Source: Glutinoglossum americanum
Lineage: Eukaryota > Ascomycota > Geoglossomycetes > Geoglossales > Geoglossaceae
Length of the DNA stretch: 64,000 bases
Direction: 5' to 3'
Assembly: GCA_020080175.1 (NCBI GenBank)
Contig: JAGHQL010000039.1
Location: 93,273-157,272, forward strand
The notes below the pieces were generated by a model. That model had not been told where the DNA came from, did not search any database, and saw only the letters and a program-made list of their open reading frames with translations. A program made the position numbers and the translations under genes. Positions 23,778 through 34,253 of the stretch are shown in pieces; positions within the stretch are counted from its first letter, which is position 1, and each line of letters begins with the position of its first letter.

Positions 23778-25586
23778 TCATTTCTCGCGTGCCTCGAAGG
23801 CAAGGATGAGCTTGCCGCTCTTGGGCCCCACGATGAAGCCGTCCTCCTGCTCGATGCCCTCGTCGTTCACGACGCGGGTCGTGTAGTTGCGGTAGATGGC
23901 CGAGAGGATGTGTTTCATGGCTGTTTTATTTAGCTCGTTAGCTTTTGGAGATGCTAATGTGTGTGTTGGGGGGAGGTGCGGCGGGGAAAGCACGTACAAA
24001 GTATGGCCAGGTGGCTCCCGACGCACATCCTCCCCCCGCTCCCAAACGCCCAGAACCACCGCTCCTTCCGACCGGCTTCGGTGTCCTCCTCGAACCACCG
24101 CTCCGGCGACCACTTGTCCGGATCCGGGAACACGTCTGGGTTCCGGTGCAGCGTGTACGCGTTCGAGTGCACGATCACGTTGGCGGGGAGGCCCGTGTAG
24201 GGGCCCAGCGTGGCGTCTGGGGGCGTCACGCGGTGGAGGGGGCCCTGGAGGGCGGAGTGGCGGCGGAGGGTCTCCATGAGGACGGCGTCGAGGAGCGGGA
24301 GGGAGTCTGTCGTTTTCGGGGGGGCGATGGAGGGTGTGGCTTTGTGGAAGGCGGATGACGGTTCGAGGGTTTGGAGTTCGGCGTGGAGGCGATTTTGGAG
24401 GTCGGGGTTGCGGGAGAGTTCCCAGAGGGTGTAGGTCATTGTTATGCCGGAGGTTTCGTGGGCGGCGACTGTGAGGGAGGGAGAGCGGATATTGTGGTTA
24501 GTTTTAAAGGGGAAATCAATAGGGTATGAGGGGGGGCAAATACCAAGATCATCCAGCATCTCGCTAGCGACCTCAAGCCGACATTGCTGAAGCATCTCCG
24601 GTGTCATTTCCTTCCCCTCCTTCCTCCTCTCCTGCTCCCACGCCGTCCGGATCTGCCTCCAAACCACCGGGTTATCCCCAGCCTTCAGCTCCTTCCCGGC
24701 CGCCTTCGCCTCGCCGACCGCCGCCTCCGCCTTCCTGCACATAGCCATGCACCAATCCTCAATGTATGAGGTGGCCTCGCCCACGAACTTGGGGACGAGC
24801 GTGATCCCCGTCCACTTCTCTACCCACGCGGTGAAGTTCGGGAGGTAGAACAACCAGAAGAAATGCGGGATGCGGCCGCGGTAGCCGGAGAGCCAGCGCC
24901 GGCGCGTGGGGACGTCTTGGAGGAAGTTGGAGCTGTTGGGGAGGCCGAGGAGGTAGGCGGACGCGATGTCCATCATCGAGGAGTAGTTTAGCTCGACGAT
25001 GTCGACGGGTTCGCTGCGGGAGGCGAGGCCCGCCAGGAGAGGGAGGTAGCGCTCGTAGAGGATCGTGCGGGCTGCGACGAAGAAGTCGGCCGAGGCGTGG
25101 AGATAGGATTTCGAGAATATGTTTGAGATGCGGCGTTTGCGGATCGCGTGAGGGCCCGACCAGCGGGTCGAGAAGAGGTTGGGTACCCTGTGGTTCGTGA
25201 CTGTTTTTCAGCAAACCAAACGAAGAAAAGGAAGACGGCCGGGATCTTCCTTACCCGAAATTCATAAACACTTCATGCCACTGCGGCTTCTCCCACCCCT
25301 TGCCGTATATAACCTTCACCCCGCCCTCCTGACACGCGACGCTGACCTCATTCGGCCCGATCCTCACCACGGGCCCCAACTTCTTGTGCGCCTCGTAGAG
25401 GGTTATGTTCTCGCAGGCGCGGTAGCGGATCGAGAGGCACCAGAGGGGTGTGATTGGGGCGAGGGGGTGGGCGTTGGGGATCCGAGAGAGCGGAGAGAGG
25501 AAGACCGGGTAGATTATGTGGTGGTAGATCAGGAGGGCGAGGACGATCAAGGAGGAGAGGATCAAGATGTTGAGCATTTTTACCAC
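23778..25586 (-). CDS. Cytochrome P450 monooxygenase
   Basis: Four exons (25586-25255, 25187-24544, 24468-23998, 23920-23778) join in phase to 529 aa, the usual size. The protein starts with a hydrophobic ER anchor (LNILILSSLIVLALLIYHH). It carries the I-helix motif AAHETS (about 327-332), the ExxR motif in METLRRH (about 388), a PERW motif (DKWSPERWF) and the haem loop FGSGGRMCVG with the cysteine ligand (about 472). It would be a membrane-bound haem-thiolate monooxygenase using electrons from a P450 reductase; the substrate is unknown. No other secondary-metabolite backbone gene is near, so a cluster role is not supported. The intron after DDL interrupts exactly before the I-helix and has a CTAAC branch site. 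All key residues are intact. Confidence 0.92.
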
Positions 25587-27499
25587 CTTTTTTTTTTTTT
25601 TTTTTGGGTTTTTTGGTGTCCCTTATCTCTCGGGATGGTGAAGAGAGAGTGAGGGAGAGGACCGCGTCGGGTACCAGTTCTGGCGATTGCGCAGCTGAAT
25701 TTGGAAGATTGGGTGAAATTGACTGGTATCGTCGTCGTCGTAGTCCGTCTCTGGTCTCCCTGAGACCGACTTAGCTGGCTTGGGACGACCAGAGAGCCGG
25801 GCGGGAGGGAGAGCCAGCCAAGCTATATGTGCGTCCCCAGTCCCCACCGCCGAAAATGTCCCCGCCCCTGTGCCGCGTCCTCGCACCATCTCGACGCATG
25901 GCCGTGCACGATTCGTCCGATCGTCATTCCGCGGCCCATACACCACGTCCACCGCGTCCATCACATCCACCCTTCCAATTTTCCCCTCCCGCTTCTTTTC
26001 CGTGGACTCTCCGTGGCCGTTTGTGGAGTTCTGGAGTTGATCGATGGCGAGGTTGGTTAGCGTAAGGTACTTGGGTACTTGTTGCGCGAACAAGAGGGAT
26101 GTTTGAAGGTTCGGTAATTTTCGATGGGGTTTTAAGTGCCGAGTTCCGCTTTTTGTGGCTTGCGCTAGATGGCGAGGACATGCACACCCTCGTTTGCCTG
26201 TTCAGATCTCAAAGCCACCACCCTCTTCTCGTCGGTGTCGTGTGTGTGTCGTGTGTCTGTTGGTATCGTGTGTTGGTACTCAGAGCAACATACCCTGCTC
26301 TGATCTCCCTGTGCCTCTCTCTCGCACGATCCCCACCGCACCCCCCCCCAAAGTCGGCTCGTCGAAGGTGGTTCTTGCGCAAACCACGAGCCAAGCGATC
26401 TGTCCCAAAGCTGAAGATAGCGCGGGTCGGACATTACTAGGGTCTCACCGTGCCGTGTTGGCTAACGGGCCGCACAAGCCGCACGAACAAGCAAAGCAAA
26501 TAGGGAAGCGAGCAGAGCACTCTGCGTAGGTAGTACTCTGCTATACACGGTCCCCAAGGGTACAGATAATCTTATCCTATCGCAGCATCGTATCGGCTCC
26601 TCATTAACTTCGGCCGTGTATGCATATGGCCCGCTTGACGTATCGCAACGCACTGTGCCGCTTCGAGTGCATGGTGAATGATAAGCCCGTTTGATCCTGC
26701 CTGGCTGGTTGGTTCGGTCTTTTGGTCGGTCGTGTTTCGAAAGGGTGGAGAAACTGATTTTTCTGGGTTTTCCTCTTTGTAAGGTGGAGGTAACACAACG
26801 ACTTGCTGCGGTATCACGAGAGGTACTCGTGCCAAGGCACCACGCGATAAAGCGGCGGCCTCTCCAGGTCGCCGTGGTAAAGAGCGGAGCCTGAACGAGG
26901 ACCCGCTGCTTGGCGAACTCCGCTTGGCTTCTTGACACCAGCATTCTATAGCGGCGCCCTAAGATCTCTGCTGCGAAGACGGGGACGCTCAAAGCGGCCG
27001 TATAGACGCGTCACGAACTCTTTTTGTTATCTGCATGCTCAAGGGTGGTATTTTTTTTTCTTTTTTTCTTTTTCGCAGTGACGGATACGTTTAAAGAGGT
27101 GATTGTGTTTTGAGCCTATGAGAATGCGCTGATCGTTGAAAATTTAGGCAAAGAAAACCAGTCGATTGGGTTCCCTGCAACAGGCAGATTAATTGCGACT
27201 TTCTCAGTAGAACCGGACAACTAAACCCCGACGGACACGGACCATGCTCTTGCGGGAAAAAAAGAAACCAAACATCAAGCTATCGAAACCCAGGGATTTA
27301 AATACCCGCAAGGAATCGGCACTAAAATTCTATGCGGGCCCGGGTCTCGTTTCTAGAGCAAAGGACCTTGGGGTTTTTTATCCAAGCGAGTCAAAACCCC
27401 AAGGAATGATCCCCCACGACGAGAAAAAAAAAAAAGAATATATTCTACGGCACAGGCTTAACACCGACCGCGCATAACATATTCCACCAAGGAGATTAA

Positions 27500-27576
27500 A
27501 AAATAAATAAGTAAATAAATAAATAAGTAAATAAATAAATAAGTAAATAAATAAATAAGTAAATAAATAAATAAAA
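27500..27576. repeat. AAATAAATAAGT-type microsatellite
   Basis: About 77 bp of (AAAT)n interrupted regularly by AAGT, giving a 12-16 bp higher-order period. It is simple-sequence DNA with no coding value. Confidence 0.9.
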
Positions 27577-28015
27577 CAAGATAGGATAAAATAGAAAAAA
27601 AAAAATTCGCAGAGGATCACGCGGACACCCTCCCCGCCGAGGCCACCATCTGTGACGGGTGCCCGTGTGTATGTATATATGTATATATATCTGCGAGGCC
27701 GGGTGGCGGTTGGACGGGCGGAACGGCCTTCTGCTCGTCCGCGCAAGGGGTTCTTTCAAACCCGGAGTCGGGTGGGATGCTCCTCTGATGTGGACGTGTT
27801 TGTCGCGGTGGGTGGCCTGCGTGTGGCACGACTCGATCTTTCCCCGGCTGGCGGTGTATCGGGGGACTGGTCCTGCATTGCGGAATCCAGTTCCAGCAGG
27901 TGGCGGCTTGGGTGTGGCGGCTGGCTGCTCGCCGGCCTTACCCAAGCGCTGGAACACGCTCGACGATGGCCCCTTTTGGCTTTGTATCCGTCGTGTTGTC
28001 ACCTATCGCCGCTAG

Positions 28016-28441
28016 TTCCGGTCCCTCCACGGATGCTGCAGCGCGCCACCCTACCGCTCCGCTAACCGGCGGCCGGCTGCTCTGTCACCCTCCTACCCTC
28101 CAGCCCCCATATCCACAAGCAAACCACCATACAACTACGGCGCCCTAAGGGTCTGTTTATCAGTGGGTCTTCCCCTCGCATTCCTGGCTCTTGGCCTCGC
28201 CATATTCGTGTGCATTCGCGAGTGCCGCTGTTGGAATCCGAGGAAGGCTGGGGGCAGCACAGAAGGAGGCCAATCGCCACCGGATGGCATGAAGGTGGGT
28301 GTGGGTCTGCTGTAAGTGTATGCGCTCGCTGATCCTGTTGATCTTGCTTATCTTGCTGGCTACCGATATATTGGTGCTAATCATTACCCTTTCTCTTTGC
28401 TTATTCGTTTTTTTTGCTTTGGCAGTTGCTCCTTCAGCTAG
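28016..28441 (+). CDS. Possible single-pass membrane protein, partial (weak)
   Basis: From the acceptor-like CTATCGCCGCTAG (ending 28015) a frame stays open through a Ser/Pro-rich stretch into a clear membrane helix (CLSVGLPLAFLALGLAIFVC) followed by basic residues (IRECRCWNPRK) and a polar tail. A GTAAGT donor at about 28315 and a T-rich GGCAG acceptor at 28425 would end the protein a few codons later at 28441. Upstream exons were not found with confidence, so function and start are unknown. Many fungal wall-sensor-like proteins have this Ser/Pro-rich stalk, membrane helix and short tail. Confidence 0.25.
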
Positions 28442-28669
28442 TGGGCATCAGAAAATGGTTCATTCGCCTATTGACTAGATAGTGGCGCCTTGGCCGAGAA
28501 TTCGACTCTGATTTGGGAGGGATTGGACCGGGGTGGTTTCCGCTCATAGCAGGTTAACAGGATTGCTCTATCTAGTTACCTTTTACTTTCTATTCGTTTT
28601 TTTGTATTTCCAGCAAACCTCTTTGGGATATTTGCCTCGCCCCTGGAATACCACCCATCAACATGCTCT

Positions 28670-31600
28670 TCACATCCCCCAGAACTTCTTCCTTCTGATC
28701 AACCGCCCGTTTTTTAGCACCCACCCTGCCGGCAACTGAACCCCTACCTTCTCTAAGAACCCCGCTGCTATTGGGTCCCGCTTGTCGATCGCCAAATCCA
28801 TCGCCGACCTGCCCGTCGCCGTGATTGCCCGCGGATCCGCACCGAACTGGTAAAGTAGCTCGTAGGGATCGGGCTGCCCAGAGGGCATGTCGACTATCGC
28901 GCGATGCAGTAGCGTGAGGCCGTCGCGGTCGGGGGAATTGATCGTGGCACTTGCGGACGGTATGCCGAAGGTGTTGGGGGTCGCGGAAGCACTGAGGAGG
29001 AGCTTTAGGATCTGGATGTCCGGCCTGGAGATCGCTAGGTGTAGCGGCGTGCGCCCGCTCGAACTCAATGCTTTGGTGTCGATGGCGGGATCTGCGAGCA
29101 GCGCCCGACATGTCTCGATTGCGTTCGTCATGATCGCCGTGTGCAGCGCTGTATACTCTGATGTCCTGCATTTCGCATTCACCGGCGTTCCATATTTCAG
29201 GAGCACTCGCACGACCTTGGCGACGGCCTCGTCACGATTCCGGCCCTGGTCTGCGGCAATGTGGAGCGAGGTTCGGCGGGCACTGTCGGTTGCATGGGGG
29301 TTTGCACCTCTGGAGAGGAGCAAGGTCACCATGCCTACCTTCCCGTTTTCAGCGGCGTGGTGGAGGGGCGTGTATTTCAGGTCGGAGCGATCGGGGATAT
29401 CGATAGAGGCGCCTTCGTCAAGGAGAAGGGAGGCGATCTTTTTGTGGCCTTTGATGGCTGCCACGTGGAGCGGCGACTTTTCTTTGTCGTACTCTCGGTC
29501 TATGTCCACACCAGCAGCTATGGCGTTCCTGGCGTCTGCTACTAGTCCGAAGGAAACAGCAAGGAGGAACTCCGACCCATCATCACCGCGGTTTGCCGCA
29601 AAACTGGCTAGCTGCTTCCGCAACAGTCGCAGTGACGCCTCGTTCCCGTTCCGGGCCGCCAATCGCATCACCGACTCGCCCGCTATAGTTTTGGCTAGGA
29701 TATCGGCACCCTTGTCTAGGAGTAGCCACACGATGCTATCGTGGCCGCGGTCCACTGCCTTGTGTAGCGGCATCCACCCGGAGCGGTCCCGTGCGGTAGT
29801 GAGGGCTCGGTTTGCCAAGAGGATTCGTACGGCTTCTACATGCCCGTTAGAAGCCGCGAGGTGGAGAGGCGTCTGCTTGGTCGAGTCCCGCGCATTTACA
29901 GAGCCACTGTTGGCCAGAACAGCCTGACGGACTATCTGTTCATAGCCAGTTGCTGCTGCCCAATGCAGTACTGTCCAAGATCTGTCAATCCCAAGCTGTG
30001 TGGCACCTCTTGTTAATAGCGAGGACACCTGCTCGTCCCCACCATTTGCCGCTCGGTCCAAAGCAGCCTTTGATGGAGTCTCCCATGCAAGAGTTGTGAC
30101 GCTCTCAAGGAGGATGCGGGCTGCCACACATCTCTTCTCCACCGCAATGCCTAGCGCTGTGACTCCTCGGTGATCCGTTGTGTTGATGTCTGCTCCTCGC
30201 ACGAGTAAGAGCATAACCATGGCGTCCATGTCGTGCTCCGCTGCTATATGGAGCGCCGTCAGTCCCGACTCGTTCTTCGCTTCAACTGTGGCCCCCTTCT
30301 CTATGAGTTGTTCGGCTGTACGTGTGTGCCCACCTCGCGCGGCGTTGTGGAGTGGGGTTCCTCTCCACTGATTCTGTGCATTGACATCTGCTCCGTAGCT
30401 CAATAGTTCTCTAACCATCGAATCTTGCCCACGGGCAGCCGCTGGGTGGAGCGCTGTACCCCATTTGGTTTTTGCTTCAACGTTAGCACCCATCTTTAGC
30501 AAGAATCGCACCATGTCGTCTTGCCCACTCGCTGCAGCAATGTGAAGAGCTCGTGAATCTTCTGGTCCACCAGCATCAATGTTGGCCCCTTTCTCGAGCA
30601 GCAACTCCACGATATTTCTAGCCCCTTCTTTAACTGCGTAGTGCAGTGCCGTTGACCCATTGTTGCACCTTGACTGGATGTTGGCCCCTTTCTGTAGTAG
30701 CTGTCGGATTACTTGCTTATGTCCATTTTCAGCCGCCCAGTGTAGTGCCGTCCGTCCGTACTCAGCATCCTTCAAGGCTATGTTGGCGGATCCTTCCAAT
30801 AGTAGTCGGGCGACTTCTGTGTATCCACGGATGGAAGCCCAATGCAGTGGCACTCGCCCTCTCAAGTCCTTCGCGTTGGCATCGGCACCAGACTCTAGGA
30901 GTGGCCGTATTAAATCCGGGTAGCCCTTGATCGCCGCGAGGTGTAGTGCCGTTCTTGAATGCTCTTGAACTTCCATTGTTAGCGATTTATCGTTCCCAAG
31001 AAGCTTTCGCAGTAAGGACGCGTTCCCAAGGGTGGCTGCAACAAAGAAACGCTTAACTTGCTCCTGTAGTATCCCTTAGTGAACGCTCGGGAAGGGGTTA
31101 TCAAGAACTTACGTCTCTGGGAATATGGCATTCTAAGAGATCTGCTATGGGTTGTGGTCCTTTCTTCCTGGCCAAGTCAATAGCTGTCTCCCCACTCCTA
31201 TCCTTTAGGAGCAAAAGGCTTTCTGTGCCGTTCTTTGAGTGATTCTCGTGATCGAAAATCTGATTAATAATTAAGGAAGCCTGGTGGAAGTCAGACACAC
31301 GGAGGACGAGGTGGAGCACCGTGTAGCCTTCAGGGGTTTGCGCCCGATAGTCTGCTCCTTGTTGGAGCAACCACGAAACGGCGGCCGACTGCCCTTCACA
31401 TGTGGCTAGGTGGAGGGGCATATAGCCTGCGAGTGCTTCTGGGGCGGGGCCTGTTGGCTCACTGATAGAAGATCCTGCCCGGAGGAGGAGACCAAGTGCT
31501 TCGATGTTGCCTTCAAAAGCAGCAGAGTGTACAGCTCCGATACCAACAATATGTGGCACTCGCAGCTCCATTTCTTTCACATAATTTTGCTCATATAACT

Positions 31601-33871
31601 CCAGGAACCGTCTACAGATGCAGTCTGCTCTATCCGCATTTCCTACTGCCCGGAGGAACGAGTCAACTCTTGAGTACATTAAGATTGCTGCTCTGTTGAG
31701 CCCTTGACGTCGGGTTGCCTCCAGTATGAGAAGCTCATATTGCATGACCAAGGGCAGATACCGGGAATGCCCACCCGCTTGCAAGAGGCTGGTCATGCTA
31801 TCTTCTACTCTGTCTCGGTTGGTTGCTACGTCTTCTAGCGGGGAACCAATATGGGGAATTATTCTGGTAGCTAGGCCCTCTGCGCTGCCGCCATCTAAAT
31901 CGACTCTTGGTAATCTTGGCCCGCATTCCAGGAGTAATGTCGCACCTCTGGAGCTTGATGTTTTTCTTTGGTTTCCGGGTATTAGCCCAAGCGTTATGCA
32001 TCGTTGGTAGGTGGCTGCTTACCCATCTTTCACTGAGAGAATCTCTAAGTCAGGGGCTCGGTTGGCTAGGCTGGACCTGAAGTTCATTGTAACGTAAGGA
32101 CATTCGCTCAGGGCTCCGCTCAAAAGCAACACGGTCTTTTGTCCACTGGCATTGAGGGCCTCTAAGGTTTTCATCGCATGGACTAATTTGGCCAGAACAG
32201 GGTCAAAAACACCTTTACGAATGACGCTACTATCGATTTCGAGTCTCGAGTCGTGGATCCCGTTCTCCTGGTCGTTGGGGACGCTCCATGGTACTACGAT
32301 ACGATGACTTAGTGAGGCGGGAGGCGAAAGAGGAGAGTATTAGTTGTAGACACACATCTGGCACTGTAAAGCTTCTCTCCATCGAACCTAGGCAGATACT
32401 AGTATAAATCGGTATTGTCAGAGTGTCCGGGGTGCAAAGGGCGGGATTTACTCCAAGTACCTCTTCTAGAAAATGTTCCCTGATCTGCCCATGAAGCCGT
32501 GGTCAGCCATACCAATCTTGCCGGCGGGGTGTGTTCTTGCGGTGACAAAGCCGTCACAGACTGCCCGTACATCGAGCTCTGATTCCTGGAGAAGCGGTCC
32601 TAACTTGGCCCACGCCGTGGCTACAAGCCTTTCACCAATTTCTACACAACCTTGGGCGAGAATGTCGCAAGGAAGGTTGGGGTTAGATTCTGCATGCGCT
32701 TCTTCGGCAATATGGAGAGGTTTTATTCGCAATGTTGTAGCGGTTCGGCCGCCTGGACCGGGGCCACTTCTAGCGGCCTGGGTGACTTGGGCCACGGTGT
32801 ATTGGGTGAAAGTCTGGTAACGAGTCATCAGGACGCCCTTAAACCCAGTGAGGGGATGGGCTAACACACAGTCACTTCCTCCTCTATATGGCAGGAGAGT
32901 AGGATGCTGTCTTCTCGATAACGGCGGGACTCCGCCCGCCCAGGTAGTATGTGAGGCACGCCTCTGCTTCTGTGACCAGTCGTTTTGGCTCGAGACCGCT
33001 CTGCCTCAGGAGCTTGTCTAGTCTCGGTGAATTCGCCCCTAGCCAGGTGGGAATAACGATGCAATACTCCTCCACCGCATTCGCTTTTGCAGTAGCTGTT
33101 AGCACGGTCTCGCCGGGGGGAATGTGGCACTAATTGTGTTCCACCTACTATTGCTGAATGCGTTTGAAATCTGCAGGGCGACGTGGGCTTTTAGGGCGGT
33201 GAGGAAAGTAAGTAGACATGATTCGTCCTGCAGATCGCCAGGGCTCTCTTCCAGCGCGGGGCGGCACCGGTAGGTATATCTGCCATTTCTGTCGTAAAGC
33301 TCTGAAAGAATCTGTCGAGCAGCTGTGGAACCAAATGATCTTGTTGCTTTGCTTGGTGTTGGTCAGTATAGTGGCTAGGACGGACTAGGGAGAAGCCCCG
33401 AAACATGTAGAAGTTTTACAGAAGTAGTAGTCTCTCGGATTTTTCGTAGGCTGTGACTCGATAGCCCCAGGCAGAGTTCCCTTCCGGGAAATCCTCGCTG
33501 CATCTCAGCTGACTGATTTACGGAAACATTAGCAATTCATCAATTGTGAAGCCCTGGACAGGCTCTCACATTGGAACCGATTCATGGTGAATGGAAGGAG
33601 CATCAGGCCAGTTATGGATGATTTGGGGGTCCCGATTCTACAAGTATCTGAGGGGTCAGTCTAGCCTTGGAAAGGCTGGCAACTGGAAAGGCATCTGATA
33701 TAAAACCTACCGGACCAGATAACCTGAAGGACACCGATGCCGAGCCTGATCCCAACGCTATCCCGACCTGAATGAGTGAGCACGAACGTCGGGCTTCTTT
33801 TCGTGCTTGAGCCGGGTTCTGCTCCACAGAGGGCGAGGACTCACTAGGATCTTCTCCGACTCAACGCTCAT
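28670..33871 (-). CDS. Hsp70-like (degenerate ATPase) - ankyrin repeat fusion protein
   Basis: Minus-strand exons: 33871-33845, 33767-33711, 33637-33570, 33512-33420, 33351-33149, 33095-~32571 (one unresolved junction near 32930), 32484-32461, 32398-32356, 32293-32023, 31965-31113, 31063-28670. All other junctions keep phase. The N-terminal part follows the fungal Hsp70-like nucleotide-binding domain and shares intron positions with the gene at 34254. Key motifs are altered: VGIALGSGS in place of the phosphate-1 IDFGTT, HIEEEVT in place of DAGGGT, LLLSGALSECPY in place of LLVGGFGxSxYL. A 57-bp intron with a CTAAT branch then joins it to about 23 ankyrin repeats (3 before 31113, 20 after). It is probably a pseudo-ATPase or scaffold fused to a recognition domain. 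One apparent frame change near 32930 could be a missed intron, an assembly error or a lesion. Confidence 0.7.
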
Positions 33872-34253
33872 CTCACCTTATTTCGGCATTTAAGGTAAGG
33901 CAATTAGTGAGTTGCGATGTGGGGACGGCGACATCCGTGATGCGAGGATGAGGTAAGGCACTTAGTTAATGTAATGGCGGGATTTTCGGCCAGCTCTGTC
34001 AGCATTTCGCCTTCATCCTACAGCCTCGCCCCAGGGGTTCTCCAACTATCTTATGGGTTACCCACATGCATGGTTCGGATGTGATTCACGCGCGATTTGC
34101 TGTACACTTTTGCTTTTTCCAATCTGGCTTTTCTTGGCTCTGCAACCATCCGACTCTCCACGGCCTCACAATCGCTTAGCTAATTAGCAGCCTCAACTTT
34201 TCTGCTCTACTTCGGCTGTCACTTTTTTCTGCACCTTTTTGAACCAAACCATT
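33872..34253. promoter_or_regulatory. Shared divergent promoter of the two Hsp70-like genes
   Basis: 382 bp separate the two start codons. The stretch contains a 16-bp direct repeat (AGGTAAGGCAATTAGT at 33893 and AGGTAAGGCACTTAGT at 33951) and pyrimidine-rich DNA before the plus-strand start. I do not see a clear array of heat-shock elements (alternating GAA/TTC). Confidence 0.45.

Larger units (their letters stand above)
25587..28669. other. Intergenic stretch with microsatellite and one weak gene candidate
   Basis: The open frames upstream of the P450 (25620-26530) are Ser/Pro/Arg-rich on both strands without motifs and are probably promoter or leader sequence. A tetranucleotide microsatellite lies at 27500-27576. 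One weak membrane-protein candidate is listed separately near 28.0-28.4 kb. Confidence 0.4.

Noticed and set aside
26680-26715. GTTTGATCCTGCCTGGCTGG resembling the 5' end of small-subunit rRNA
   Set aside because: Only this short stretch matches by chance; the following sequence is not rRNA.
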